A stretch of DNA of 6,978 nt from Paracoccaceae bacterium (GCA_003565055.1 PXDM01000441.1:1-6978); one strand, 5' to 3'; shown: positions 1 to 4,877, numbered from the stretch's first letter. The notes: generated by a model not told the origin, from the letters alone. Made by a program: numbers and translations.

Positions 1-514
1 CGGCGTTGCGCTTACCGCCCTGCGCCCCGAAAGACGTCCACAAACAGTCTTGGACGCTGCACCGGCTGATGTGGAAGACAGCGCAGCCGAGTTCGCGGCA
101 GCCTCGGCCTACGCGGTCGCATCATCATTGCGGCCAGGCAGTCGGCCAAGCCAGTTTGCCGCCATCGTGCAACGCAGCCTCGCCGCCGCGCAACCGGCAA
201 CTCCTTCAGCACCGCAGCAACAAGCGCAAGCCACGCCTGCCGCCGCCGCGCCAGCAGCCGTGCAAATCCCGACATCGGCCTCGGTCGCGCGCGAAGCGAC
301 ACAGCGCCGCGCCATCAACTTGCGGCAGGTAAATCTGATCGGTGTCATGGGCACATCTTCGAGCCGCCGCGCCCTTGTGCGACTGTCCAACGGACGCATA
401 GTCACTGTACGTGTCGGGGAATCGCTTGATGGGGGGCAAGTTACAGCCATCGGAGATACCGAGCTGCGCTATAGTCGCCGTGGTCGGAATGTGGTGTTGC
501 GTCTCGCCTCGTGA
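1..514 (+). CDS. C-terminal part of an Ala/Pro-rich protein with a GspC/PilP-like domain (5' end outside window)
   Basis: The frame is open from base 2, so the gene begins to the left of the window; the visible part is 170 residues ending in TGA at 512-514. A TTG at 50 can be read as a start, but the frame continues upstream with similar composition, so it is probably internal. The visible protein has a low-complexity Ala/Pro/Gln-rich stretch (about residues 55-100) followed by a compact C-terminal domain from about residue 110, with NLIGVMGTSSSRRALVRLSNG, then a Val/Gly-rich strand pattern (VGESLDGGQVTAIG) and a final NVVLRL strand. This pattern resembles the small beta domain of type II secretion GspC and pilus PilP proteins, where it sits in the periplasm after a flexible linker. 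That assignment is inference from pattern only; no secretion or pilus genes are visible nearby. It is probably co-transcribed with yciB, 41 bp downstream. Confidence 0.72.
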   Translation, partial: GVALTALRPERRPQTVLDAAPADVEDSAAEFAAASAYAVASSLRPGSRPSQFAAIVQRSLAAAQPATPSAPQQQAQATPAAAAPAAVQIPTSASVAREATQRRAINLRQVNLIGVMGTSSSRRALVRLSNGRIVTVRVGESLDGGQVTAIGDTELRYSRRGRNVVLRLAS

Positions 515-544
515 GCCGCGATAACGCCGACAAAAGACCGCACC

Positions 545-550
545 AAGGAG
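545..550 (+). promoter_or_regulatory. Ribosome-binding site that fixes the yciB start
   Basis: AAGGAG lies 5 nt before the GTG at 556-558. The frame is also open from a GTG at 511 that overlaps the upstream stop codon, but that start has no comparable ribosome-binding site and would add 15 polar residues not expected in YciB. The start at 556 is therefore preferred. Confidence 0.8.
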
Positions 551-555
551 CCGCC

Positions 556-1167
556 GTGACTGATCCAATCCCTGAAAAGACCGTCTCCCCCGCTGTGAAG
601 ATCGGCCTCGAACTGGGTCCGGTCTTCCTGTTTTTCGTGGGCTATATCACCCTACGCGGGCAAAGCTTCATGATTGGCGGCACGGAATACGATGCCTTCA
701 TCCTGCTCACAGCCGCCTTCATCCCGGTGATGGCCGTTGCGACTTATGCGCTGTGGAAACTCTCGGGGCGGCTCAGCCGGCTGCAACTCGTGACGCTGAT
801 CATGGTCGTGGTCTTCGGTGGGCTGACTGTCTGGCTCAATGACGAGCGTTTCTTCAAGATGAAGCCGACCGCCGTCTATTCGATCTTCGCCGTGCTGCTG
901 TTCATCGGGCTTGCGCGCGGGCAGAGCTGGCTTGAACTGGTCATGGAAGGCGCGCTGCCGCTCACGCATGAGGGCTGGATGCTGCTCACGAAACGCATGG
1001 CGCTGATGTTTCTCGCCATGGCGCTCGCCAATGAGATCGTCTGGCGCAGCATGTCGACCGATGCCTGGGTGAATTTCCGCACCTTCGGCCTGCCGCTCGC
1101 GCTGTTCGTGTTCCTTCTCGCGCAGAACCGGCTGTTTCAGACCTATAGCTCCGCGCCGAAAGAGTAA
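556..1167 (+). CDS. yciB: Inner membrane-spanning protein YciB (septation protein A / IspZ family)
   Basis: This is a 203-residue, strongly hydrophobic protein starting at GTG 556. Likely membrane segments lie near residues 15-33, 46-66, 77-93, 105-122, 145-162 and 173-190. Family features are the early GPVFLFFVGY, the central LNDERFFKMKPTAVYSIFA segment and the C-terminal block with LANEIVWR, W and FRTFGLPL (about 157-181). YciB proteins are inner-membrane proteins linked to cell-envelope integrity and division; family members were named for a septation defect in Shigella. The biochemical activity is not settled. The gene follows the GspC/PilP-like gene by 41 bp, probably as one operon, and ends at a strong hairpin terminator that starts within its stop codon. 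Its length is slightly above the usual ~180 residues, mainly through the polar N-terminus and the tail. Confidence 0.93.
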   Translation: MTDPIPEKTVSPAVKIGLELGPVFLFFVGYITLRGQSFMIGGTEYDAFILLTAAFIPVMAVATYALWKLSGRLSRLQLVTLIMVVVFGGLTVWLNDERFFKMKPTAVYSIFAVLLFIGLARGQSWLELVMEGALPLTHEGWMLLTKRMALMFLAMALANEIVWRSMSTDAWVNFRTFGLPLALFVFLLAQNRLFQTYSSAPKE

Positions 1168-1201
1168 GCCAGCCGCACGGGTGTAGATGCGCGGCTGGCT
1201 T
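1166..1201. terminator. Bidirectional hairpin terminator between yciB and fumC
   Basis: A perfect 11-bp inverted repeat, AAGCCAGCCGC (1166-1176) with GCGGCTGGCTT (1191-1201), encloses a 14-nt loop. It overlaps the last two bases of the yciB stop codon and ends 9 bp before the fumC stop codon. On the plus strand the stem runs into a short TTT; on the minus strand it is followed by TTACTCTTT. The position between two convergent genes and the symmetrical GC-rich stem support a shared terminator. The U-tracts are short on both sides. Confidence 0.85.
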
Positions 1202-1210
1202 TGGAAAAGG

Positions 1211-2605
1211 TCAACCCTTCGGGCCGATCATGTCCTCGGGCCGCACCACGCGATCAAACGTCTCCGCATCGACAAACCCCAGCGCAATGGCTTCCTCGCG
1301 CAGCGTGGTGCCGTTTTTATGCGCGGTCTTGGCCACTTTGGTCGCGTTGTCATAGCCGATGGTGGGCGCAAGCGCTGTCACAAGCATCAGCGATTCCTTC
1401 ATCAGCTTGTCGATCCGCGCGACATTGGCCTGCGTGCCCGCGACCATGTTATCAGTAAACGAGGACGCCGCATCGCCCAGAAGCTGCATGCTCTGCAGGA
1501 CGTTGTAGCTCATCATCGGGTTGTAGACATTCAGTTCGAAATGCCCCTGCGAGCCAGCGAAGCCGACCGCCGCATCATTGCCCATCACATGCGCGCAAAC
1601 CATGGTCAGCGCTTCGGCCTGTGTCGGATTGACCTTGCCCGGCATGATGGAGGAGCCCGGCTCGTTCTCCGGCAGGATCAATTCGCCCAGACCCGAACGC
1701 GGCCCCGAGCCCAGAAGCCGCATGTCATTGGCGATCTTGAAGAGCGAGGCCGCGACAGTCTTGAGCGCCCCCGAGAACATGACCATCGCATCATGAGCGG
1801 CGAGCGATTCGAATTTGTTCGGCGCCGTGCGGAAAGGCAGCCCCGTGATTTCAGCGACTTGCGCCGCGACCTTCACGTCCCAGCCCTTGCGCGTGTTTAG
1901 CCCCGTGCCGACCGCTGTGCCGCCCTGGGCCAGCTCGTAGATATGCGGCAGGCACATCTCGACGCGTGCGATGCCCATCTTGACCTGATGCGCATAGCCG
2001 CCGAATTCCTGCCCCAGCGTGAGGGGCGTTGCATCCTGCGTATGGGTGCGACCGATCTTGATGATATCCTTGAACTCTTCGGATTTCGCCTCCAGCGCGG
2101 CTTGCAGCTTCGCAAGCCCCGGCAGCAGCACATCCCGCGCCAGCATCCCGATGCCGACATGCATCGCCGTCGGGAAAGTGTCATTCGAGGACTGGCCCAT
2201 ATTGCAATGGTCATTCGGATGCACCGGGTCTTTCGAGCCCATCACCCCGCCCAGCATCTCGATGGCGCGGTTCGAGATGACCTCATTCGCGTTCATGTTG
2301 CTCTGCGTGCCGGACCCTGTCTGCCAGACGACCAGCGGGAAATTGTCGTCGAACTTTCCCTCAAAAACTTCCTGCGCGGCAGCAGTGATCGCGCGGCCCC
2401 GCGTCTCGTCAAGATCGCCCTGCTCCATGTTCACCAACGCACAGGCCCATTTGACCGCCCCAAGCGCGCGGATGATCGGCACAGGCTGACGTTCCCAGCC
2501 AATCGGGAAATTCAGGATCGACCGCTGGGTCTGCGCGCCCCAATACTTGTCGGCGGGAACCTCGAGTGGGCCGAAGCTGTCGGTCTCTGTGCGGGTCGCG
2601 GTCAT
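1211..2605 (-). CDS. fumC: Class II fumarate hydratase (fumarase C)
   Basis: The 464-residue protein interconverts fumarate and (S)-malate in the TCA cycle, as a cytosolic homotetramer that needs no iron-sulfur cluster. Visible motifs are TGSGTQSNMNANEV (about 96-109), HPNDHCNMGQSSND (129-142), GRTHTQDATPL with His188, and the superfamily signature GSSIMPGKVNP (317-327) with Ser318. His188 and Ser318 fall at the same numbers as the catalytic residues of E. coli FumC, and the length is almost the same (467). The ATG at 2603-2605 is chosen because AAGGAG lies 7 nt upstream; a TTG two codons earlier (2609-2611) would sit too close to that site. The 86-bp gap to sspB and a hairpin after sspB suggest that fumC has its own promoter, although I found no convincing -35/-10 pair. 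It converges on yciB across a shared terminator. Confidence 0.97.
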   Translation of the reverse strand: MTATRTETDSFGPLEVPADKYWGAQTQRSILNFPIGWERQPVPIIRALGAVKWACALVNMEQGDLDETRGRAITAAAQEVFEGKFDDNFPLVVWQTGSGTQSNMNANEVISNRAIEMLGGVMGSKDPVHPNDHCNMGQSSNDTFPTAMHVGIGMLARDVLLPGLAKLQAALEAKSEEFKDIIKIGRTHTQDATPLTLGQEFGGYAHQVKMGIARVEMCLPHIYELAQGGTAVGTGLNTRKGWDVKVAAQVAEITGLPFRTAPNKFESLAAHDAMVMFSGALKTVAASLFKIANDMRLLGSGPRSGLGELILPENEPGSSIMPGKVNPTQAEALTMVCAHVMGNDAAVGFAGSQGHFELNVYNPMMSYNVLQSMQLLGDAASSFTDNMVAGTQANVARIDKLMKESLMLVTALAPTIGYDNATKVAKTAHKNGTTLREEAIALGFVDAETFDRVVRPEDMIGPKG

Positions 2606-2612
2606 GGGCAAG

Positions 2613-2634
2613 CTCCTTGCAACAAATGGTTGCA
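2613..2634 (-). promoter_or_regulatory. fumC ribosome-binding site with an abutting leader hairpin
   Basis: Read on the minus strand, TGCAAC (2634-2629) and GTTGCA (2623-2618) form a 6-bp stem with a 5-nt loop. The last base of the stem is the first base of the AAGGAG ribosome-binding site (2618-2613). The hairpin lies directly 5' of the site and does not bury most of it. It could protect the mRNA 5' end or affect ribosome access. Only the repeat itself is seen; a role is inference. Confidence 0.45.
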
Positions 2635-2669
2635 GCGTGCTTAGCGGCCCATCAGGGGGAAATCAATCA

Positions 2670-2685
2670 GTATGCGTTCGCATAC
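2670..2685 (-). terminator. Possible sspB terminator (near-perfect palindrome)
   Basis: GTATGCG and CGCATAC form a 7-bp inverted repeat separated by only two bases, so as RNA it would be a 6-bp stem with a 4-nt loop. It starts 6 bp after the sspB stop codon. On the minus strand it is followed by TGATTGATTT, a T-rich but broken tract. Position favours an sspB terminator; the weak tract leaves open an operator in the fumC upstream region. Confidence 0.45.
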
Positions 2686-2691
2686 CGGCGC

Positions 2692-3150
2692 TTACTTCCG
2701 GAACCGGTCGAGACTGACGACTTCGCCGGATTTCGGCTCTTGCGGCGCGTCTTCGATCATCGGCGCTTCTTCATCCTCGTCGTCTTCATCTTCTTCGTGA
2801 TGCAACTCGAAGCGAAGACCGAATTCGACCGAGGGATCGACAAAGGTCGAGATGGCGTCGAACGGGATGTAAAGCGGCTCCGGCGCATTGCCGAAATTCA
2901 GCGTGATCGCGAAGCCGTTGTCATCGACCGAGAGATTATCGAACCAATGTTGCACAACGAGCGTGATTTCCTCGGGGTAGCGCTCGCGCAACCAGTCGGC
3001 CATCTGCATATCGGGATGGCCCGTGTCGATGGTGATGAAGAAATGGTGCTCACCGGGCAGTCCGTCGCGCGCAACAGACTCCATCACCTTGCGGATCAAC
3101 CCCCGCATGGCGTCATGCATCAAATTGCCGTAATCAATTTCGCGACTCAT
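2692..3150 (-). CDS. sspB: SspB, ClpXP specificity-enhancing adaptor (alphaproteobacterial type)
   Basis: The 152-residue protein is the adaptor that binds ssrA-tagged proteins and tethers them to ClpX for degradation by ClpXP in the cytoplasm. Residues 1 to about 116 form the substrate-binding domain: an N-terminal helix (IDYGNLMHDAMRGLIRKVM), strands with HHFFITIDT (35-43), LRERYPEEITLVVQHWFDNL (54-73) and FDAISTFVDPSVEFGLRF (97-114). Then comes a very acidic linker (about 117-135) and a basic C-terminal peptide VVSLDRFRK (144-152), which in this family is the ClpX-docking tail. GAGGG lies a few bases before the ATG. The gene sits 148 bp after the ribbon-helix-helix gene and 86 bp before fumC. 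It is only about 650 bp from ssrA, which encodes the tag that SspB recognises. Confidence 0.93.
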   Translation of the reverse strand: MSREIDYGNLMHDAMRGLIRKVMESVARDGLPGEHHFFITIDTGHPDMQMADWLRERYPEEITLVVQHWFDNLSVDDNGFAITLNFGNAPEPLYIPFDAISTFVDPSVEFGLRFELHHEEDEDDEDEEAPMIEDAPQEPKSGEVVSLDRFRK

Positions 3151-3298
3151 GCACCCTCACTTTCGCCCGAGCATAAGGGTTTCAACGTAGATGAAAAGAC
3201 CTCTCGGCAAAAGGCTGCACGATTCCAATGCGGAATGGCGTCAGGCTTTGCAAGGTTCCGACCTGGCGGGTGTTCTTGAGGCTTGCAAGAAACGCCGA
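3151..3298. other. Intergenic spacer upstream of sspB
   Basis: This 148-bp gap lies between the end of the ribbon-helix-helix gene and sspB. I see no convincing coding region. Just after the ribbon-helix-helix stop, TTCTTG (3273-3278) and CAAGAA (3286-3291) form a 6-bp AT-rich stem with a 7-nt loop but no T-tract. A related decamer, GGCTTGCAAG (3280-3289), recurs with one extra T as GGCTTTGCAAG (3244-3254). An sspB promoter is expected here, but no -35/-10 pair stands out. Confidence 0.4.
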
Positions 3299-3529
3299 TC
3301 ATTGTGCAAGGCCACCCCGCGCCAGCGCGTCGCGCAACACGAATACCCGAATCGCAGAGGCCAGCCCGATATCCCCGCGCTCTGCGTCGATCTCGGCGGC
3401 GAGTTGGTTCAGCGGCATCGCGCGCCTCTGGGCCGCGCGCCGGAATTCCTGCCAGAACATGTCTTCGAGCGACACCGAGGTCCGGTGCCCGCGCAGTGTC
3501 AGGGAATGTTTGACCGGACGCCCGCTCAT
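3299..3529 (-). CDS. Ribbon-helix-helix domain protein (RHH_4-like)
   Basis: The 76-residue basic protein has the order expected of a ribbon-helix-helix fold: a short strand RTSVSLED (16-23), helix A (WQEFRRAAQRR, about 26-36), a turn with PLNQLAAEID (39-48), and helix B (GLASAIRVFVLRDAL, 55-69). The match is to the small alphaproteobacterial family usually placed in Pfam RHH_4. Proteins with this fold dimerise and bind DNA through the strand, but no target is known from the sequence. Its ATG overlaps the stop codon of the DUF4169 gene (ATGA at 3526-3529), which implies translational coupling, with GAGGA directly before the ATG. It is not an evident antitoxin, because the partner gene does not resemble a toxin. 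Confidence 0.85.
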   Translation of the reverse strand: MSGRPVKHSLTLRGHRTSVSLEDMFWQEFRRAAQRRAMPLNQLAAEIDAERGDIGLASAIRVFVLRDALARGGLAQ

Positions 3530-3702
3530 TCCTCACGCTTATGCCCGTCCAATTGCGCTTCAGATTTGGCACGCTCCGTTGCGGTCAGGCGGCGTTCGGC
3601 TTTTCTGCGCCCATGTTTCGCGCTGTTTTCATGCGCCACTTGCCGCGCCGCGTCGCGGGCGCGCTGTTTGCGGATCGTGCGGAGATTGATCAGCTTGCTC
3701 AT
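3526..3702 (-). CDS. DUF4169 family small basic protein
   Basis: The 58-residue protein starts MSKLINLRTIRKQRARDAAR and is dominated by Arg, Lys, Ala and Glu, with no hydrophobic core; it is predicted to be a long charged helix. The N-terminal (M)SK-INLR..RK-RAR pattern followed by Asn-Ser-Ala-Lys-His-Gly-Arg (26-32) is typical of DUF4169, a family of unknown function found mainly in Rhodobacterales and relatives. The start is placed at 3700-3702 by family fit. An ATG four codons upstream (3712-3714) is possible but lies inside a candidate -10 box. The stop codon overlaps the start of the ribbon-helix-helix gene by 4 nt, so the two are co-expressed. The gene is divergent from ssrA. Confidence 0.87.
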   Translation of the reverse strand: MSKLINLRTIRKQRARDAARQVAHENSAKHGRRKAERRLTATERAKSEAQLDGHKREE

Positions 3703-3709
3703 GGCATCC

Positions 3710-3738
3710 AGCATACGCCGCCCCGAGCAGCCGGGCAA
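3710..3738 (-). promoter_or_regulatory. Candidate promoter of the DUF4169-RHH pair
   Basis: On the minus strand, TTGCCC (3738-3733), a 17-bp spacer, and TATGCT (3715-3710) give a -35/-10 pair with four of six consensus matches in each box. Initiation 7-8 bp after the -10 box would fall at about 3702-3703, at the A of the DUF4169 ATG, giving a leaderless or nearly leaderless mRNA. No good ribosome-binding site precedes that ATG, which agrees. This is a prediction by eye. Confidence 0.45.
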
Positions 3739-3769
3739 TGCTGCGTGCGACAGGGGCATGGCGACGCTC

Positions 3770-3798
3770 TTGCGCCTGCTGCGGATCGTGCCTACATA
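3770..3798 (+). promoter_or_regulatory. Candidate ssrA promoter
   Basis: TTGCGC (3770-3775), a 17-bp spacer and TACATA (3793-3798) precede the predicted 5' end of the tmRNA precursor. Initiation 5-8 bp downstream would start the RNA at about 3803-3806, giving an acceptor piece of about 80 nt. The -10 box is a weak match (three of six), so support comes mostly from spacing and position. Confidence 0.4.
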
Positions 3799-3883
3799 TG
3801 GGGTGTCTCGTAAGGGACTATGGACATAAACGCGCTCGTAATAAGCGGATCGGACCCGGGGGCGGTACCCGGCGGCTCCACCA

Positions 3884-3905
3884 AAATCCTTCATTTGGGG
3901 ATCAT
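3884..3905 (+). other. Internal transcribed spacer of the tmRNA precursor
   Basis: These 22 nt join the CCA end of the acceptor piece to the first base of the coding piece. They contain a possible 4-bp hairpin, ATCC (3886-3889) with GGAT (3899-3902), which would cap the acceptor stem in the precursor. In two-piece tmRNAs this linker is removed, with an RNase P-type cut expected at 3905/3906 and 3' trimming back to CCA at 3883. The CCA is encoded. Confidence 0.8.
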
Positions 3906-3991
3906 GGGGCCGAAACAGGATCGACGAACGTCTAAAGGGGTTAGCTTTGTCTCGGTGAGCCACCACCGTTATCGGTGCAAAACGTACAGTT

Positions 3992-4030
3992 GCAAATGAC
4001 AACCGTGCTCCGGTCGCAGTCGCAGCGTAA
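3992..4030 (+). other. ssrA: tmRNA tag reading frame, ANDNRAPVAVAA
   Basis: The resume codon GCA (3992-3994) begins a 12-codon frame ending in TAA (4028-4030) and encoding ANDNRAPVAVAA. ACAGTT before the resume codon matches the position of AUAGUC in E. coli. The start AND-N is shared with many tags and is the side read by SspB. The C-terminal VAA is the kind of end read by ClpX, and the same AVAA ending occurs in the Caulobacter tag. Charging of the tRNA-like domain with Ala adds one more Ala before this peptide. Confidence 0.93.
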
Positions 4031-4131
4031 GCTGTCACAAGACCGAAACTTAAGCCCTTGCGCCTAGCAGCGTAAGGCGGGGTTCGCAGGCACCTGGCAA
4101 CAGAAGCCTGCATTTCATTCACTGAATCTTG

Positions 4132-4150
4132 CCGATACTTGGCCCATCGG
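4132..4150. terminator. Weak hairpin between convergent ssrA and the DUF6614-like gene
   Basis: CCGAT (4132-4136) and ATCGG (4146-4150) form a 5-bp stem with a 9-nt loop, 3 bp after the end of the minus-strand gene. Neither strand has a clear T-tract. A stronger stem, GCAGGC/GCCTGC (4086-4091, 4106-4111), is followed by ATTTCATTC and could end ssrA transcription, though it also belongs to the mature RNA. Termination here is uncertain. Confidence 0.25.
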
Positions 4151-4152
4151 GG

Positions 4153-4503
4153 TCAGATCAGCGCCAGACGTTCGGCCTGGATCTCATCCGGGAAGCTGCG
4201 ATAGAGCCCGACTTCGAGCATCTCGATCATCCCATGCATGAGATCATAGGCGCGATTCGCGCCCTCCACCCGTTCGCCCAGATGGCCGAAGGCGAGGTCG
4301 AGTTGCGCCATGTCGCGCAGTTCGAGTGCGATCATGAAATCCCCGAAGCCCGGCCCCGCGAGATGCAGCTTGCGCCGCTGAAGGTGCCAGTTTTCGATCT
4401 TGCCGGCCGCTTTCAGGCTATCAAACCAGTTTTGCGCAGCGTTGGCGAAGGCCAGCGCATTGGCATTCGGTTTGAGATCAATCATGCAGTAATAGGTTGT
4501 CAT
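4153..4503 (-). CDS. DUF6614-like protein of unknown function
   Basis: The 116-residue protein begins MTTYYCMIDLKPNANALAF and contains a charged helix (AQNWFDSLKAAGKIENWHLQRR), a central LHLAGPGFGDFMIALELRDMAQLDLAFGHL strand-helix unit and a C-terminal EVGLYRSFPDEIQ. The strand-helix-strand-strand-helix pattern looks like a ferredoxin-like (dimeric alpha-beta barrel) fold, but no catalytic residues stand out. I recognise it as a conserved alphaproteobacterial protein resembling DUF6614; that family name is from memory. The ATG at 4501-4503 has GGAGG 9 nt upstream. The frame stays open to an ATG 16 codons earlier, which lacks such a site. It lies 53 bp after the preceding gene on the same strand, probably in the gyrA transcription unit, and converges on ssrA. 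Confidence 0.82.
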   Translation of the reverse strand: MTTYYCMIDLKPNANALAFANAAQNWFDSLKAAGKIENWHLQRRKLHLAGPGFGDFMIALELRDMAQLDLAFGHLGERVEGANRAYDLMHGMIEMLEVGLYRSFPDEIQAERLALI

Positions 4504-4556
4504 CAGGGCTGTCCTCCACTCTTGCGGAATGTGCCAGATAATCCCTGCCAAAATCT

Positions 4557-4877
4557 TTACGCGGCTGCTGCGAAGACCCGCTCTGCTTCGCGCTCGAAAA
4601 ACGCCTGCGGGTCGGAGACCTCAAACCCCAGTTCCTGCGCTTTGAGGAAAAACCCCCGCGCAGGCAAGCCGCCTGCGCTGCGTCCGGTCACGACGACTGC
4701 ACGCAGCGGGCGCCCGGCCGCAGCATCCTGCTCCATCAGTTCCTCAAGCAAACCCGTCAGCCGCGCAATGCGCCCCGGCCCATCCAGCCCGATCTCTGCC
4801 GCAAGCGCGCCGTAAGTCACAAAGCGTCGGGCCTTGGCGCAGTCCTCCAGCGCGGCTTCAAGCCGCGCTGTGCTCAT
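4557..4877 (-). CDS. Small uncharacterised protein coupled to gyrA
   Basis: This 106-residue protein is not one I can name. It has an N-terminal helix, then FVTYGALAAEIGLDGPGRIARLTGLLEE (about 19-46), a GRPLRAVVVTGRSAGGLPARGFF segment (55-77) and a charged helix ending in AAAA. The order TYG-A-LAAEIG, an Arg-rich turn, then a hydrophobic AVVV strand with a Gly-Leu-Pro-x-Arg-Gly loop recalls the winged-helix DNA-binding part of alkyltransferase-like (ATL/MGMT) proteins. The PCHRV active-site motif of MGMT is absent, so any likeness is remote and is inference. Its ATG overlaps the gyrA stop codon (ATGA at 4874-4877), so it is very probably co-translated with gyrA. No signal peptide or membrane segment is seen. 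Confidence 0.82.
   Translation of the reverse strand: MSTARLEAALEDCAKARRFVTYGALAAEIGLDGPGRIARLTGLLEELMEQDAAAGRPLRAVVVTGRSAGGLPARGFFLKAQELGFEVSDPQAFFEREAERVFAAAA

Larger units (their letters stand above)
3803..4112 (+). ncRNA. ssrA: tmRNA, circularly permuted two-piece form
   Basis: tmRNA rescues stalled ribosomes and tags the unfinished protein for proteolysis. Here the 3' (acceptor) half comes first and ends CGGCUCC-A-CCA (3873-3883). After a 22-nt spacer the 5' (coding) half begins GGGGCCG (3906-3912), followed by the D-region GGATCGACG (3918-3926), close to GGAUUCGACG of E. coli tmRNA. GGGGCCG and CGGCUCC pair over 7 bp with G-U at the third pair, the alanyl-tRNA synthetase identity element. 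CGGU/ACCG (3953-3956, 3965-3968) and CACC/GGUG (3961-3964, 3974-3977) interlock as an H-type pseudoknot 14 nt before the tag, in the place of PK1. GUCUA (3930-3934) with UGGAC (3821-3825) may join the two pieces. After the tag, an 8-bp hairpin (4056-4063/4070-4077) and a segment with CCTGGCAACAGAAGCC resemble the 3' part of known tmRNAs. The order is that of alphaproteobacterial two-piece tmRNA. Both outer ends are estimates. Confidence 0.93.

Noticed and set aside
1187..1900. 237-codon plus-strand frame
   Set aside because: It is antisense to the motif-bearing part of fumC and starts inside the terminator hairpin; no ribosome-binding site or recognisable domain.
2640..2668. TTGATT-17-TAAGCA as a fumC promoter
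   Set aside because: The -10 box matches only two of six consensus bases, too weak to list.
2566..3279. 237-codon plus-strand frame
   Set aside because: It is antisense to sspB and the fumC start, which have strong family motifs; it is a GC-rich shadow frame.
3244..3289. Two related copies of GGCTT(T)GCAAG
   Set aside because: Only two short copies with one indel, in an otherwise unremarkable spacer; chance is a sufficient explanation.
3299..3702. DUF4169-RHH pair as a toxin-antitoxin module
   Set aside because: The order and ribbon-helix-helix fold are suggestive, but DUF4169 has no toxin-like features and the pair is a conserved core-genome unit in this group as far as I know.
3191..3829. 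212-codon plus-strand frame
   Set aside because: It crosses the RHH and DUF4169 genes and runs into ssrA; no family resemblance.
3703..4122. Long upstream extension of the DUF4169 frame on the minus strand
   Set aside because: It runs antisense through the tmRNA gene, has atypical composition, and the family start fits at 3700-3702.
4504..4551. N-terminal extension of the DUF6614-like protein by 16 residues
   Set aside because: GGAGG lies correctly before the ATG at 4501-4503, inside the proposed extension, and the extension does not look like the conserved start.
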